Below are positions 13,664-14,546 of a stretch of DNA of 14,546 nucleotides, in pieces. The DNA lies in the NCBI GenBank assembly GCA_026397855.1, contig JAPLUA010000195.1, forward strand, positions 1-14,546, given 5' to 3'. The first letter of the stretch is position 1, and each line of letters starts with the position of its first letter. Made by a program: the position numbers and the translations under genes. The notes beneath the pieces are model-generated. The model was not told the DNA's origin and did not search any database. It worked only from the letters and a program-made list of their open reading frames with translations. The stretch is from Verrucomicrobiota bacterium. Lineage in GTDB: Bacteria > Verrucomicrobiota > Verrucomicrobiia > Limisphaerales > UBA8199.

Positions 13664-13698
13664 GTCAAATAACCATGCAACTCATGCATCTCATGTAA
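13660..13698 (+). other. 12-codon micro-ORF between ABC ATPase and permease
   Basis: GGAGGT (13651-13656) is followed by an ATG that overlaps the ATPase stop (ATGA, 13660-13663). The frame encodes MSQITMQLMHLM and stops with TAA at 13696-13698, just 2 nt before GTG 13701 and 11 nt before ATG 13710 of the permease. The ribosome site and overlap are what one would expect for the permease itself, but the frame differs. A repeated 15-nt stretch (13672-13686 and 13698-13712, 13 of 15 identical, 26 nt apart) suggests that a 26-nt tandem duplication displaced the original start. The permease probably now depends on reinitiation. Confidence 0.5.
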
Positions 13699-13709
13699 CC
13701 GTGCAACCC

Positions 13710-14546
13710 ATGTTCTACCTTCACTTTCGCAACGAACTCTGGAAGCTCTTCGGGAAGAAGCGCACCTATATCGGCTTCGGCGCATTCCTCGTGGTGCAGA
13801 CCGGGATGCTGCTCATGTTTCGCTTTGGGCATGTGCGCGCCGACATGGAGCGCGTCCTGGCCGGGAACGGGTATCTGGCTGAGGAGTATATATCTGCCCT
13901 CACGGTCGCAGTCATCATGCTCATTCCGCAAGTGGCCTTGTTGATGCCGCTCTACGCCACCCTGGTCGGCGGCGACATGGTGGCCAAGGAGGCCGAGGAA
14001 GGAACCTTGCGCATGATCCTGTCCCGGCCGATCTCGCGGTTCAGGCTGCTGCTCATGAAATGGCTGACCGGGATCGTCTTCGCGACTTTGCTGGTGCTGG
14101 TGCTGGGCGGAACCGCCCTCTGCCTGGCCCGGATCTGGTTTCCCTGGAAAGGGATGTTCGTATCCTGGCCCGGGATCGGGTTCAATGTCCTGAGCGTTGG
14201 CACAGGCTTCTCCCTCTACCTCTGGTCCCTCACCTTCATGGCGGTGAACGCCAGCGTCGCGGTTGGACTGGCTTTCATGTTCTCCTGCTTCAACATGAAG
14301 CCCGCCGCCGCCACCATCCTCGCCCTTTCCGTGCTGTTTGTGAGCATTGTGATGGAGAACATCCCGTTTTTTGAGTCCTATAAGGAGTGGTTCCCGACCT
14401 ACCACTTCAACACCTGGATCCGGATCTACTCGCAGCCCACGCCGTGGGACGCCGTGGGTCAAGCATTGTGCATCCTGCTGGCCATGAACCTGACCACCTT
14501 CCTCGTCGGGGCGGCAGCCTTCCAGGCCCGCGACATCAAATCGTGA
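13710..14546 (+). CDS. ABC-2 type transporter permease
   Basis: The membrane-embedded partner of the ATPase encoded just upstream. The 278-residue protein has about six hydrophobic segments (roughly 20-38, 60-85, 112-138, 160-185, 195-218 and 250-268). It has the cytosolic stretch typical of ABC-2 permeases, VAKEAEEGTLRMILSRPISR (91-110), which contacts the ATPase. The start is uncertain: ATG 13710 or the in-frame GTG 13701, both just after a 12-codon micro-ORF that owns the ribosome site. Without a 26-nt apparent duplication, the frame would begin at ATG 13660 overlapping the ATPase stop. The stop codon is the last three bases of the window, so the gene is complete. Confidence 0.92.
   Translation: MFYLHFRNELWKLFGKKRTYIGFGAFLVVQTGMLLMFRFGHVRADMERVLAGNGYLAEEYISALTVAVIMLIPQVALLMPLYATLVGGDMVAKEAEEGTLRMILSRPISRFRLLLMKWLTGIVFATLLVLVLGGTALCLARIWFPWKGMFVSWPGIGFNVLSVGTGFSLYLWSLTFMAVNASVAVGLAFMFSCFNMKPAAATILALSVLFVSIVMENIPFFESYKEWFPTYHFNTWIRIYSQPTPWDAVGQALCILLAMNLTTFLVGAAAFQARDIKS

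Noticed and set aside
12102..14546. Type II secretion or type IV pilus operon
   Set aside because: Only a single pseudopilin-like gene is present. No GspE/PilB ATPase, GspF/PilC platform or prepilin peptidase is found, and the neighbouring ATPase is an ABC exporter subunit.

Overview
The window looks like a chromosomal segment of a GC-rich Verrucomicrobiota bacterium, probably of the Pedosphaera/Limisphaerales type. This is inferred from several signs: a pseudopilin-like protein with the AFTLIELLVVIAI start common in that phylum, a Tat-exported Gfo/Idh/MocA oxidoreductase, GTG starts, and extragenic double palindromes built on GCGGACAAGAATGTCCGC. No 16S or other definitive marker is present, so the taxonomy is an inference.

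Layout, left to right. Positions 1-413 are non-coding and hold a nested palindrome (215-353). ispF (414-890) and a small unknown protein (929-1201) follow. Positions 1202-1772 are a 570-base gene-free stretch holding a long near-perfect hairpin (1458-1531) and a second copy of the double palindrome (1617-1713). Next is a two-gene unit: a class I glutamine-amidotransferase-like hydrolase (peptidase C26) overlapping by 4 nt an NtrC-type sigma-54 response regulator (2504-3871). On the minus strand lie an M3 oligoendopeptidase (6488-4767) and, downstream of it, a broken NDUFA9-like NAD(P)-binding gene (4700-3853) that has lost a central piece and its frame. On the plus strand come a TerC-family membrane protein and the Tat-exported oxidoreductase. 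These are followed by a membrane protein/winged-helix regulator pair, ispH, and a DUF1361 membrane protein. The last unit is a tightly coupled run of four: a membrane-anchored helical protein, a pseudopilin-like protein, an ABC ATPase and an ABC-2 permease. The permease ends on the last base of the window.

How the parts work together. ispF and ispH are two steps of the MEP isoprenoid pathway, but they lie about 9 kb apart in separate units. The most interesting regulatory signal is a pair of related 17-nt palindromes. One (8700-8716) sits at the start of the membrane protein/winged-helix operon. The other (9712-9728) sits between the regulator gene and ispH and overlaps a TATACT -10 candidate. 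I infer that the small regulator controls its own operon and ispH. A second window-wide pattern is that first genes of units tend to have a -10-like hexamer 6-8 nt before the ATG and no usable Shine-Dalgarno, which suggests leaderless transcripts. Genes inside operons instead use ATGA/GTGA overlaps or clear ribosome sites.

I see no CRISPR array, tRNA, rRNA, transposase or recognisable defence system.
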